Shown here: piece after piece, positions 1-6,380 of the stretch
Layout: each line of letters begins with the position of its first letter
Numbering within the stretch: the stretch's first letter is position 1
Assembly: GCA_043743145.1 (NCBI GenBank)
Contig: JAYTXC010000266.1
Coordinates: forward strand, 1 to 14,460
Direction of reading: 5' to 3'
Length of the DNA stretch: 14,460 nucleotides
From: JANYGA01 sp043743145
Lineage (GTDB): Bacteria; Vulcanimicrobiota; Vulcanimicrobiia; Vulcanimicrobiales; Vulcanimicrobiaceae
Position numbers and translations under genes: made by a program
The notes under the pieces: model-generated
Databases searched by the model: none
Told to the model about the DNA's origin: nothing
Seen by the model: only the letters and a program-made list of their open reading frames with translations

Positions 1-535
1 GATAGCCGCGCATCTCCCAGAAGCCTCTGCGGTCTTCTGCCAAGAACTCGAACCGCTTTAGCCACTTGGCCGACTTCCAAAAATACAGCTTTGGCACGAG
101 CATCCGTACCGGTCCGCCATGGATCGGTTCGAGGGCGCTGCCGTCGAATTCATACGCGACTAAAACATCGTCGCCGAGCATCGCTTCGAGCGGCAAATTT
201 GTCGTGTAGTCATTATCCGCGTGTTGCAATACGAATTGCGCTTCGGGCTTCGGTCGCGCGCGCTCGACGAGTCGCTTGAACGGCACGCCACGCCAAATCG
301 TCGCTTTTTTCGTCCACCGCGTGACGCAGTGGATATCGCCGCGCCATTCTTCCGTTGGCTCGGCGCGCAATTCGTCCCACGTCAGCTCGTACGGGTTGTC
401 GACAAGACCGTCGAAGGTCAGGCGCCACGTTTTCGCATCGAAGCGCGGCACGTCGCCGACGTGGAGAATCGGGAATCCCGTGGTCAGCGTCTGGCCTGGC
501 GGGATGGTTGGGTCTTTCGTCTTGAAGAGCGACAT
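1..535 (-). CDS. Sulfite-oxidase-like molybdopterin oxidoreductase (C-terminus cut by window edge)
   Basis: Reading leftward from ATG at 535, 178 residues are visible before the window ends. The start MSLFKTKDPTIPPGQ leads directly into the conserved fold, so little or nothing is missing at the N-terminus. The signature DIHCVTRWTK places the presumed molybdenum-ligating cysteine at residue 70. Later blocks HGGPVRMLVPKLYFWKSAKW (about 139-158) and GFWEMRGY (171-178) are typical of the short, soluble members of the oxidoreductase molybdopterin-binding family (YedY/MsrP and sulfite oxidase superfamily). These members usually have about 200 residues, so roughly 20-30 are lost beyond position 1. 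No Tat or Sec signal peptide is visible, which suggests a cytoplasmic enzyme, unlike periplasmic MsrP. No heme or dimerisation domain is seen in the visible part. The substrate cannot be told from sequence. It diverges from nth with one base between start codons and has no clear Shine-Dalgarno site. Confidence 0.9.
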   Translation of the reverse strand, partial: MSLFKTKDPTIPPGQTLTTGFPILHVGDVPRFDAKTWRLTFDGLVDNPYELTWDELRAEPTEEWRGDIHCVTRWTKKATIWRGVPFKRLVERARPKPEAQFVLQHADNDYTTNLPLEAMLGDDVLVAYEFDGSALEPIHGGPVRMLVPKLYFWKSAKWLKRFEFLAEDRRGFWEMRGY

Positions 536-536
536 C

Positions 537-1310
537 GTGACCGAAACGATTGAAACCGGGCCGAAGATTCCCTTTCCGCGGAAACGCGTCACGAAGGCCG
601 TCGCTCGCGAAGAGCTCGCGATTCTGGAATCGGCTTACCCGGACGCTGTCACCGAACTCGTCTATGATTCGCCGTTCACGCTTTTGATCGCCGTCGTGCT
701 TTCGGCGCAGTGCACGGACGCGCGCGTGAACCTCACGACGCCGCATCTCTTCGCCGAATACCCGACACCTGCGGCCCTCGGGGCTGCCGCGCAAGCGGAC
801 GTCGAAGCGATCGTCAAATCGTGCGGTTTCTTCCGCACGAAAGCCAAAAACATTATCGCGGCGGCAGCGGCGATCGCATCGCAGCACGGGGGCGAAATCC
901 CGCGCGATCGTGACGCGCTCGAGGCGCTTCCGGGGGTCGGCCGCAAGACCGCGAGCGTCGTGATGTCCGTCGTCTTCGAAGATGCGGCGTTCGCGGTCGA
1001 CACGCACGTCTTCCGCGTCTCCAAGCGTTTGGGTCTCACGCTCGGCACGACACCCCTCGCCGTCGAGCGCGACGTCGTCGCTCTCGTCCCCGAAGCAAAG
1101 CTGCGCCATGCCCATCATTGGCTGATCCTCCATGGTCGCGCGATCTGCAAGGCGCAATCGCCACAATGTTCGCGATGCCCCGTCGAGAAGATCTGCCCGA
1201 GTGCGGCAATCGTACGGCGTGCTTCCAAGGCAAAGACACTTGCGAAGAACCGCGCAGTCGATAAAGCTGTACCTCTGGGCACTCACGTGAAGAACCGGAG
1301 GCACCGATAG
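537..1310 (+). CDS. nth: Endonuclease III, DNA glycosylase/AP lyase
   Basis: This is a base-excision-repair enzyme that removes oxidised pyrimidines and cleaves the abasic site. Read from GTG 537 it has 257 residues. The helix-hairpin-helix LPGVGRKT is at 131-138, with Lys137 matching the catalytic lysine of E. coli Nth. The block AVDTHVFRVSKR carries the catalytic aspartate, Asp155. The C-terminal 4Fe-4S loop is complete, with Cys204, 211, 214 and 220 in the C-x6-C-x2-C-x5-C spacing. The SPFTLLIAVVLSAQCTDARVN block near 45-65 is also typical. The reading frame stays open well upstream, but homology begins near residue 25. GTG 537 has a GAAGAG-like ribosome site a few bases upstream. ATG 504 is an alternative start. 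Relative to E. coli Nth (211 residues), it has a basic N-terminal extension of about 20 residues and a Lys/Arg-rich tail of about 35. The next gene starts 40 bases downstream on the same strand. Confidence 0.94.
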   Translation: MTETIETGPKIPFPRKRVTKAVAREELAILESAYPDAVTELVYDSPFTLLIAVVLSAQCTDARVNLTTPHLFAEYPTPAALGAAAQADVEAIVKSCGFFRTKAKNIIAAAAAIASQHGGEIPRDRDALEALPGVGRKTASVVMSVVFEDAAFAVDTHVFRVSKRLGLTLGTTPLAVERDVVALVPEAKLRHAHHWLILHGRAICKAQSPQCSRCPVEKICPSAAIVRRASKAKTLAKNRAVDKAVPLGTHVKNRRHR

Positions 1311-1350
1311 GTTTTCGCATATGCTTTCAGAGACGTTGGGACGATCTTAA

Positions 1351-3915
1351 GTGAGCGATTCGCCGGACGACGGCCCCATCGAGCGCGCGCCTGAGTCACC
1401 TCGTGCATCGGCATGTCCCTTTGCCGGTATCGTCGCGGGCGAGAACGTTTCGGCAAACGACTTTGCAGCGATCGTCGATACCGCACTCGAGCCGTTCGTT
1501 TCGCTCGATCACGAAGGCCGGGTCCTGGCTTGGAACGCCCAGGCGGAAGTCACGTTTGGCTGGACACGCGATGAAGCACTCGGAAAATACGCCGCCGACC
1601 TGATCGTTCCACCATCGCTTCGGGAACGGCATCGCGCCAGTATCGGCCGCTTTCCCTCAAAGGCGGAGAGCGCGATCGTCGGCAAGCGCGTTCGCGTTCC
1701 GGCAGCTCGACGCGACGGGGAGCTCTTGTCGGTCGAATTGCGCGTCGGTGCGATCGCACACGACGATGGGAAGCACACGTTTCACGCCTTCATCCACGAC
1801 GTCACCGAACTCGAACGGATGCGATCCGAACGCGATCGCCATAACGCGATGCTCGACGAATCCCAGCGGATCGCCCACCTAGGAAGTTACGAACACGATA
1901 TCATCCACGAGACCGTGCGCGTCTCCGACGAATTGCTCGTGATCGCGGGTCTCGAGCGCGACGCGTTTAGCAGTACCGTCGATGCTCTCCTCGACGTCAT
2001 CCATCCCGAAGATCTCGAATTTGCGCTTCGCATGTATCGCGATGCGCTACGCAATGGATCGAGTTACGACTTCGAACATCGTCTCATGCGCCCCAGTGGC
2101 GAGGAGCGGATCGTGCGTCGGCGCGGATACGTCACGCGCGGTGGCGAGGGGCGCGCGATCAACGCGTTCGCGACCGTTCAAGACGTGACCGATCAGCGCC
2201 GAAGCGAAGCGCAGCAGCGCGAGCTTACCTCGCGTTTCGCACGCGCTTTCGATGACGCGCCGATCGGGATGGCGCTCCTCGATGTCGATCTGCGCGGACG
2301 CTCGACGGGCACGTTTCGCGATGTCAACGCCGCGCTCTGTCGCCTCACGGGGCGCACGCGCGAATCGCTCCTACGCAGCGGACTCGAGGAGATCCTCGAA
2401 CCCGTCGACGCGCGAGCGTTTGCCGGTGCCTTCGAAGATCTCGTGCTCGACCGTACGCAGCTCGTCGCGATCGAAGCGCGCTACGTTTCGAGCAACGAAT
2501 TACGGCGCTGGTTTCTTCTTCACGTCTCGCTCGTGCGCGAACCGACGACACTCGGCGACGATGCCTATGCGGTCGTACAAGTCGTCGATATTACCGATTC
2601 GAAGCGCGCGGAGAATCGGCTCGAATATCTCGCGTATCGCGATCCGCTCACCGAGCTCCTCAACCGGCGCGGCGTCGAGGCGCAAGTCCGCCTCTTCGCC
2701 GAAATCGCTTCGGCAGAACCGGTCACGAGCGCGCTCTTACTGATCGATCTCGATTATTTCAAATACGTCAACGATACCAAGGGCCATTCGATCGGCGACC
2801 GACTCTTGCAATCGGTCGCAATTACGTTGGATCGTTCGGTCGACGCGGGCGATCTCGTGGCGCGGCTAGGTGGCGATAAATTTATCGTGATCCTTTTCAA
2901 TGTCGATGCTGCGACGGCGTTTGCGCGGTCGGAAGCGCTACGCGCGACGATCTCGAAAGAAGTCGAGCGGTATTCGCGGAGCGGGATTCTCGTTTCGGCA
3001 AGCGTCGGCGTCGCGCTGTGCCACGACGGATTTGCCAGCGGCCTCGAAGATACGCTGTCGGTCGCCGATGCCGCGCTCTCTGAAGCGAAAGATCGCGGAC
3101 GTAATCGCACGCATCTTTCCGAGTCGCTCGTTGGCGATCGCGAGGAGATGCGCGCTCGATTGGATTGGGCTCAGCGTGTCCGGATGGCATTGCGGACCGA
3201 TGGTTTCCGACTCTTTCGCCAACCCATCCTCGATCTACGAACCGACATGATCGGCCGCTACGAACTCCTCGTGCGCATGATCGGCCTCGACGGCGAAGCC
3301 ATCGACCCGGGAAACTTCTTACGCGAAGCCGATCGATTTGGGATGATGGTCGAGGTCGATGCGTGGGTCGTCAATGAAGCGATCCGGATCTGTGCGAACG
3401 ATCAACGCGCCGGGCGATTCATCGTGTACGAAGTCAATCTCTCGGGCGCGTCGCTCTCGCACGAAGGCACAGCACACGCAATCGAGAGCGAGATCGTCCG
3501 TCAGGGCGTCGATCCAAAACGATTGATTTTCGAGGTTACCGAGACGTCGGCGATTAGCAATATGGAAAAAGCGTTCGAACTCGCGACCTCACTTCGAAGC
3601 TTGGGCTGTCAATTCGCCCTCGACGATTTCGGCGCTGGCCTCAGCTCGTTTTATTATCTCAAGCGATTACCGTTCGATTACCTCAAACTCGATGGGGAAT
3701 ACGTCGAAAATCTCGCGAACGATGCGCAGGATCAGCACATCGTGCAGTCGATCGTGGCGCTCGCGCGCGGCCTCGGGAAAAAGACGATTGCGGAGTTCGT
3801 GACCGATGCGCGGACGGCCGATCTCTTGCGCACCTACGGCGTCGATTACGCTCAGGGTTTTCATGTGGGCCGACCGGTCGCATTCGAAAGTGCGGCTCCG
3901 CCAAGCTTGCGTTAG
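1351..3915 (+). CDS. Triple-PAS GGDEF/EAL protein, probable c-di-GMP phosphodiesterase
   Basis: This 854-residue protein starts at GTG 1351, with a GGGA-like ribosome site about 9 bases upstream. No membrane segment is visible, so it is probably cytosolic. Domains in order are a disordered N-terminus (1-37), PAS (about 38-155), PAS_3-like (170-286), PAS (294-410), GGDEF (417-585) and EAL (603-845). The cyclase signature reads GGDKF (507-511). The glutamate that normally helps bind metal is lysine, and the RxxD inhibitory site is DAGD, so cyclase activity is unlikely. The EAL domain keeps the key residues: ELL at 638-640, N in VNLS, E in EVTE, DDFG at 758-761, K in LKLD, E in IAEF and Q in YAQG. 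One usual glutamate is changed (AEFVT instead of AEGVE). I infer a sensory phosphodiesterase in which GGDKF is a regulatory, perhaps GTP-binding, module. The stop codon overlaps the convergent neighbour. Confidence 0.93.
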   Translation: MSDSPDDGPIERAPESPRASACPFAGIVAGENVSANDFAAIVDTALEPFVSLDHEGRVLAWNAQAEVTFGWTRDEALGKYAADLIVPPSLRERHRASIGRFPSKAESAIVGKRVRVPAARRDGELLSVELRVGAIAHDDGKHTFHAFIHDVTELERMRSERDRHNAMLDESQRIAHLGSYEHDIIHETVRVSDELLVIAGLERDAFSSTVDALLDVIHPEDLEFALRMYRDALRNGSSYDFEHRLMRPSGEERIVRRRGYVTRGGEGRAINAFATVQDVTDQRRSEAQQRELTSRFARAFDDAPIGMALLDVDLRGRSTGTFRDVNAALCRLTGRTRESLLRSGLEEILEPVDARAFAGAFEDLVLDRTQLVAIEARYVSSNELRRWFLLHVSLVREPTTLGDDAYAVVQVVDITDSKRAENRLEYLAYRDPLTELLNRRGVEAQVRLFAEIASAEPVTSALLLIDLDYFKYVNDTKGHSIGDRLLQSVAITLDRSVDAGDLVARLGGDKFIVILFNVDAATAFARSEALRATISKEVERYSRSGILVSASVGVALCHDGFASGLEDTLSVADAALSEAKDRGRNRTHLSESLVGDREEMRARLDWAQRVRMALRTDGFRLFRQPILDLRTDMIGRYELLVRMIGLDGEAIDPGNFLREADRFGMMVEVDAWVVNEAIRICANDQRAGRFIVYEVNLSGASLSHEGTAHAIESEIVRQGVDPKRLIFEVTETSAISNMEKAFELATSLRSLGCQFALDDFGAGLSSFYYLKRLPFDYLKLDGEYVENLANDAQDQHIVQSIVALARGLGKKTIAEFVTDARTADLLRTYGVDYAQGFHVGRPVAFESAAPPSLR

Positions 3916-4427
3916 AGAACGATCGGTCCGATCGCATCGAGGTGCGCGGGGCGCGGTAACTTCGTATCTTCGGCGATTTTCTTGAGGACGCTCGTTGGCG
4001 TGAGCGCGCTCCCATACCCGGCTTCGGTTGAGAGCAGCGAAAGATTGATGAGCGCGGGCGTCGGGGCGCTGGGATCGAATTGATATTCGCCATCGAAATC
4101 GAGCCCGCGTACCGAAACGAGTTGTCGCGTTTCATCGACATCGAACGTGATGCGTTTGCCCGCATAACGGAGACGAATTCGCAGGGGCTTTTCGAGACGG
4201 ACGTAGGTCATCGCGCTCGAGCCCAAGATCGAGTTGAGGCGTCGCGCGCCGATGGCAAGCGCGTCACCGAAGTCGCCGAGCGAAACGGCCGCATCGGCCG
4301 TATCGGTGCGCTCGCCCGCGGGTGTCCCTGCGTCGATTGCGGTCTCGATATCTTTGCGCGCGCGAATTTTCATCGCCATCGCGACGATCGGGTTGGGATT
4401 CTCGCTCGACTCGTCCATCGGGCTCAT
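3912..4427 (-). CDS. Conserved-looking protein of unknown function, 171 residues
   Basis: I do not recognise a family. The protein has no signal peptide, membrane segment or cysteine. The first 50 or so residues are hydrophilic and probably flexible, rich in Ala, Asp, Thr and Lys. Residues about 50-171 look folded, with an alternating beta pattern (MTYVRLEKPLRIRLRYAG, then KRITFDVDETRQLVSVRG and DFDGEYQFD), followed by a short helical end. Start ATG 4427 is chosen because it is the first. ATG 4418 is a close alternative, and neither has a clear ribosome site. The gene diverges from the VIT1-type transporter across 100 bases, and both start codons lie in one perfect inverted repeat, so the two may be co-regulated. 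Its TAA stop overlaps the TAG of the GGDEF/EAL gene by four bases in convergent orientation. The frame has the GC-rich third positions of the neighbours, supporting real coding. Confidence 0.75.
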   Translation of the reverse strand: MSPMDESSENPNPIVAMAMKIRARKDIETAIDAGTPAGERTDTADAAVSLGDFGDALAIGARRLNSILGSSAMTYVRLEKPLRIRLRYAGKRITFDVDETRQLVSVRGLDFDGEYQFDPSAPTPALINLSLLSTEAGYGSALTPTSVLKKIAEDTKLPRPAHLDAIGPIVL

Positions 4428-4530
4428 ATTCGGGGTGGCGCCCCGGGCTCTCCCGCGCGCCGCTCGTCGTTCCTAAGTCGCAAACAAGGAAGGCCTGGGC
4501 TTGGGGGCGGCGGGAACGCGCCCGAATATG
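4425..4530. promoter_or_regulatory. Perfect 10-bp inverted repeat spanning two divergent start codons
   Basis: CATATTCGGG at 4425-4434 is the exact reverse complement of CCCGAATATG at 4521-4530. Each arm contains the ATG of one of the divergent genes, so both genes begin CCCGAATATGA. The 86 bases between the arms also hold a GC-rich hairpin GGGG-TGGCG-CCCC (4432-4444) and a small TTCCT/AGGAA dyad (4470-4474 and 4487-4491). No convincing -35/-10 pair was found. The symmetry would suit a shared operator or translational control element, but this is inference. Confidence 0.45.
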
Positions 4531-5346
4531 AATAGCCAGCGCCGCAACTCGCTCTCGATCGACACGGAAAATTTAGTCGTTTCTGTGGAGCATCGGGGCC
4601 GACACGCGCCACGTGTGCCCGATACGCCGCAGCGCCAACAACTCGAACGCCAGCGCGGCATTCGCGAGGTCGTCTTCGGTGCGCAAGATGGCATCCTCAC
4701 GACGCTCGGCATCGTGACCGGTGTGGGCGTGGCGACGACGGATCGCAGCGCGATCCTGATCGCGGGGGGTCTCTCGTTACTAGTCGGGGCGATCTCGATG
4801 GGCGTCGGCGAATACTTAGGTGGTAAAGCGGAACGCGAAGTCATCACGAACGCGATCAATATCGAACGGCGACAGATGCTCGATTCGCCAGTCGAAGAGT
4901 TCGCCGAGCAAGTCGCCTACTATCATCTCAAGGGCTTTACGGACGAAGAAGCGCTCATGATCGTCCGTCGATTACAGAAAAACCCCGACATCTGGCTTCA
5001 TGAAATGGTACGCGACGAATTCGGCATCGATCTCCGCGAAGCCGATCCCGGCGACAACCGCGCCGCAATTGCGATGACGCTTTCATTCGCGGCGGGTGCG
5101 GCGCTGCCCGTGCTCCCGTACGCGCTTTGGCTTCCCCTCGGCACCGCACTGTGGTTCGGACTCGTCCTTGCGGTCGTTTCGCTTTTCGCGATCGGGTCAT
5201 TTGCGGGAACGCTTTCGGGCCGGCACCCGCTCAAAAAAGGCTTCGAGATCGTCGCGTTCGGAGCGGGCGTGTTCGCGATCGCGTGGATCGCGGGCCACTA
5301 CGTGCCCCCACTCTTCGGCCACGCCGCGGTCAGCGTCGGCGGCTGA
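4528..5346 (+). CDS. VIT1/CCC1-family iron/manganese transporter
   Basis: This 272-residue integral membrane protein is likely to move Fe2+ or Mn2+ across the membrane. After a hydrophilic N-terminal extension (1-42) come TM1 (about 48-68), beginning REVVFGAQDGILTTLGIVTG, and TM2 (75-96), ending SMGVGEYLGGKAEREV. These two blocks are diagnostic of the family. Residues about 97-170 form the cytosolic glutamate-rich region (ERRQ, EEFAEQ, DEEA, HEMVRDEFG) that in plant VIT1 binds metal. TM3 (178-198), TM4 (203-226) and TM5 (238-258) follow. Start ATG 4528 is preferred. A TTG at 4501 is in frame, but the first ATG lies exactly in the inverted repeat shared with the divergent gene. No strong ribosome site is seen. 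A histidine-rich secreted peptide gene converges on it 21 bases downstream, which may or may not be functionally linked. Confidence 0.9.
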   Translation: MNSQRRNSLSIDTENLVVSVEHRGRHAPRVPDTPQRQQLERQRGIREVVFGAQDGILTTLGIVTGVGVATTDRSAILIAGGLSLLVGAISMGVGEYLGGKAEREVITNAINIERRQMLDSPVEEFAEQVAYYHLKGFTDEEALMIVRRLQKNPDIWLHEMVRDEFGIDLREADPGDNRAAIAMTLSFAAGAALPVLPYALWLPLGTALWFGLVLAVVSLFAIGSFAGTLSGRHPLKKGFEIVAFGAGVFAIAWIAGHYVPPLFGHAAVSVGG

Positions 5347-5367
5347 CCACCCGAGTGGGTCGCGCGT

Positions 5368-5514
5368 TTACGTGCGGATGAAGAGGATGCGATGGTGTTT
5401 GTGATGGTGATGTTTTCGGCCATGATGATGCGATGTGCCCTTCGCATCGGCGTTCGAGAGCGACGATCCGATCATGATAACCGCGAGTGCGATGGCGAAA
5501 ATCGAGCGAAACAT
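5368..5514 (-). CDS. Small secreted histidine-rich peptide (48 residues)
   Basis: ATG 5514 is preceded by AAAGGAG with a 6-base spacer, by far the best ribosome site in the window. This decides the start against longer open-frame versions. Residues 1-24 form a typical Sec signal peptide: MFR, a hydrophobic core SIFAIALAVIMIGSS, then a cleavage site after NADA. The mature part is about 24 residues and highly basic, with nine histidines clustered as HHHGRKHHHHKHH (29-41), followed by RILFIRT. No family is recognised. The composition suggests binding of divalent metals such as Ni, Zn or Cu in the periplasm or at the surface, but this is inference. The gene converges on a VIT1-type metal transporter with 21 bases between stops. 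It is short enough that standard gene callers may miss it or extend it wrongly. Confidence 0.72.
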   Translation of the reverse strand: MFRSIFAIALAVIMIGSSLSNADAKGTSHHHGRKHHHHKHHRILFIRT

Positions 5515-5577
5515 ACGGGTCTCCTTTTCGAGTCGTATCGGCACGCGAGAGCGGCCACCTAAGAGCGCTCCTTCTTT

Positions 5578-5879
5578 GTGATCGTACTCCGCGCGATGAC
5601 CATGGCACTGGATCTGCGCATCGCGCATCATGCGGCCGCCGAATACTCCGTTGCGCGTGCGACGATCGTCGCCCCGGAGCGAGCGACGATCGTCCTTGCG
5701 TACTTGGCGGCGAACTCGCACTCGGCGTCGCCGTGGGCATCGCGGTCGCGCTCGGGGCCTGGCTCGGCGTCTCGGTCGAGCCTTCCCCGCTCCACGCGGC
5801 GAGCGGCCCGACGAACGCGAAGAGCGCGATACGCGTGCTTAAACGCGATGAGCAGTTACGCCGCGTTACGCGCGCTTGA
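5578..5879 (+). pseudogene. Possible frameshifted small membrane protein gene
   Basis: The 351-base gap between the histidine-rich gene and osmC holds no intact recognised gene. Coding-like sequence runs in one frame from GTG 5578 (or ATG 5596 or 5602) to about 5706, ending ERATIVLAYL. It then continues in the -1 frame to TGA 5879. There it encodes GGELALGVAVGIAVALGAWL, a convincing transmembrane helix, and a hydrophilic tail ending QLRRVTRA. Both halves have GC-rich third positions in their own frame, and neither looks coding on the other side of the junction. Adding one G in TTGGCGG (5704-5710) would join them into about 100 residues. It could be a decayed gene, a sequencing deletion, or a -1 frameshift. 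No family is recognised. The end overlaps the convergent osmC end by 14 bases. Confidence 0.35.
5659..5694. repeat. Twin palindromes GACGATCGTC
   Basis: GCGACGATCGTC occurs at 5659-5670 and again at 5683-5694, exactly 24 bases apart. The first extends to a perfect 14-base palindrome GCGACGATCGTCGC (5659-5672). The second keeps the 10-base palindromic core (5685-5694). They lie about 145-180 bases upstream of the histidine-rich gene start and inside the possible frameshifted frame. They might be operator sites, but related GCGACGATCG words recur elsewhere in the window, so they may only reflect its word bias. Confidence 0.3.
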
Positions 5880-6306
5880 TGTCGAGCGTGATCGGGACCG
5901 ACGCGAGTGCTTTGCTGATCGGGCAGTGCGTCTTCGCGCCTTCGGCGAGTTCGTGGAGCTTGGCATCGTCAATACCGGGGATGTCAACCGTCGTTACGAG
6001 CGCGATTTTGGTAATCGTAAAACCTTCGCCGTCTTTGCTGAGTTCGACGTGCGCGACCGTATCGATTGTTGTAGGCGGATGGCCCGCACGGGTGAGGCCG
6101 AGCGTGAACGCCATCGTGAAGCATGCTGCATGTGTCGCGCCCAGCAATTCTTCGGGGTTGGTGCCCGGTTCTTTCGCGAAGCGTGTTCCAAACGAATAGT
6201 TCGCTGAAACGAGACCGCTTTCAACCGCGATCGTGCCGCTGCCACGTGCGATATCGCCCGTCCAATGGACCGAAGCGCTACGAGTAATATGGTCTGGTGG
6301 ATTCAT
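5866..6306 (-). CDS. osmC: OsmC-type organic hydroperoxide reductase
   Basis: The protein has 146 residues, close to the usual family length (E. coli OsmC has 143). Members reduce organic and fatty-acid peroxides with a catalytic cysteine pair, in the cytosol. The two cysteines are in their expected blocks: Cys62 in EELLGATHAACFTMAF and Cys128 in THCPISKAL. The block NYSFGTRF (37-44) supplies the usual early arginine, and the central Glu before LLGATHA is present. This arrangement matches the OsmC branch better than Ohr. Start ATG 6306 gives the typical N-terminus ITRSASVHWTGDIARGSGTI. The ribosome site is weak. It diverges from the next gene across 74 bases. In that gap TTGACT (6317-6322) resembles a -35 box reading rightward, but no good -10 follows. 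The 3' end touches the possible frameshifted gene. Confidence 0.93.
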   Translation of the reverse strand: MNPPDHITRSASVHWTGDIARGSGTIAVESGLVSANYSFGTRFAKEPGTNPEELLGATHAACFTMAFTLGLTRAGHPPTTIDTVAHVELSKDGEGFTITKIALVTTVDIPGIDDAKLHELAEGAKTHCPISKALASVPITLDIKRA

Positions 6307-6380
6307 GCCGAGCGCTTTGACTCACCCGCGCCATCACCCTGGTACGCGGAATCGGAGACCGGGCGTTCGAAGGCTCGCGT

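Noticed and set aside
213..1304. A 363-residue minus-strand open frame across nth
   Set aside because: Its translation is Arg-rich and low-complexity, with no domain, and it overlaps the well-supported oxidoreductase and nth genes in another frame. It is an artefact of high GC.
5344..5358. Possible terminator hairpin after the transporter gene (GACCACCCGAGTGGGTC)
   Set aside because: The stem is only 4-6 pairs with a bulge, and no T-run follows on either strand.
5578..6207. A 209-residue plus-strand frame crossing osmC
   Set aside because: Beyond about 5706 it is an Arg-rich shadow, and its second half is antisense to the clear OsmC gene.
6317..6345. Possible sigma-70 promoter TTGACT upstream of the XpaC-like gene
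   Set aside because: The -35-like hexamer is followed at the right distance only by TGGTAC, which matches the -10 consensus poorly.
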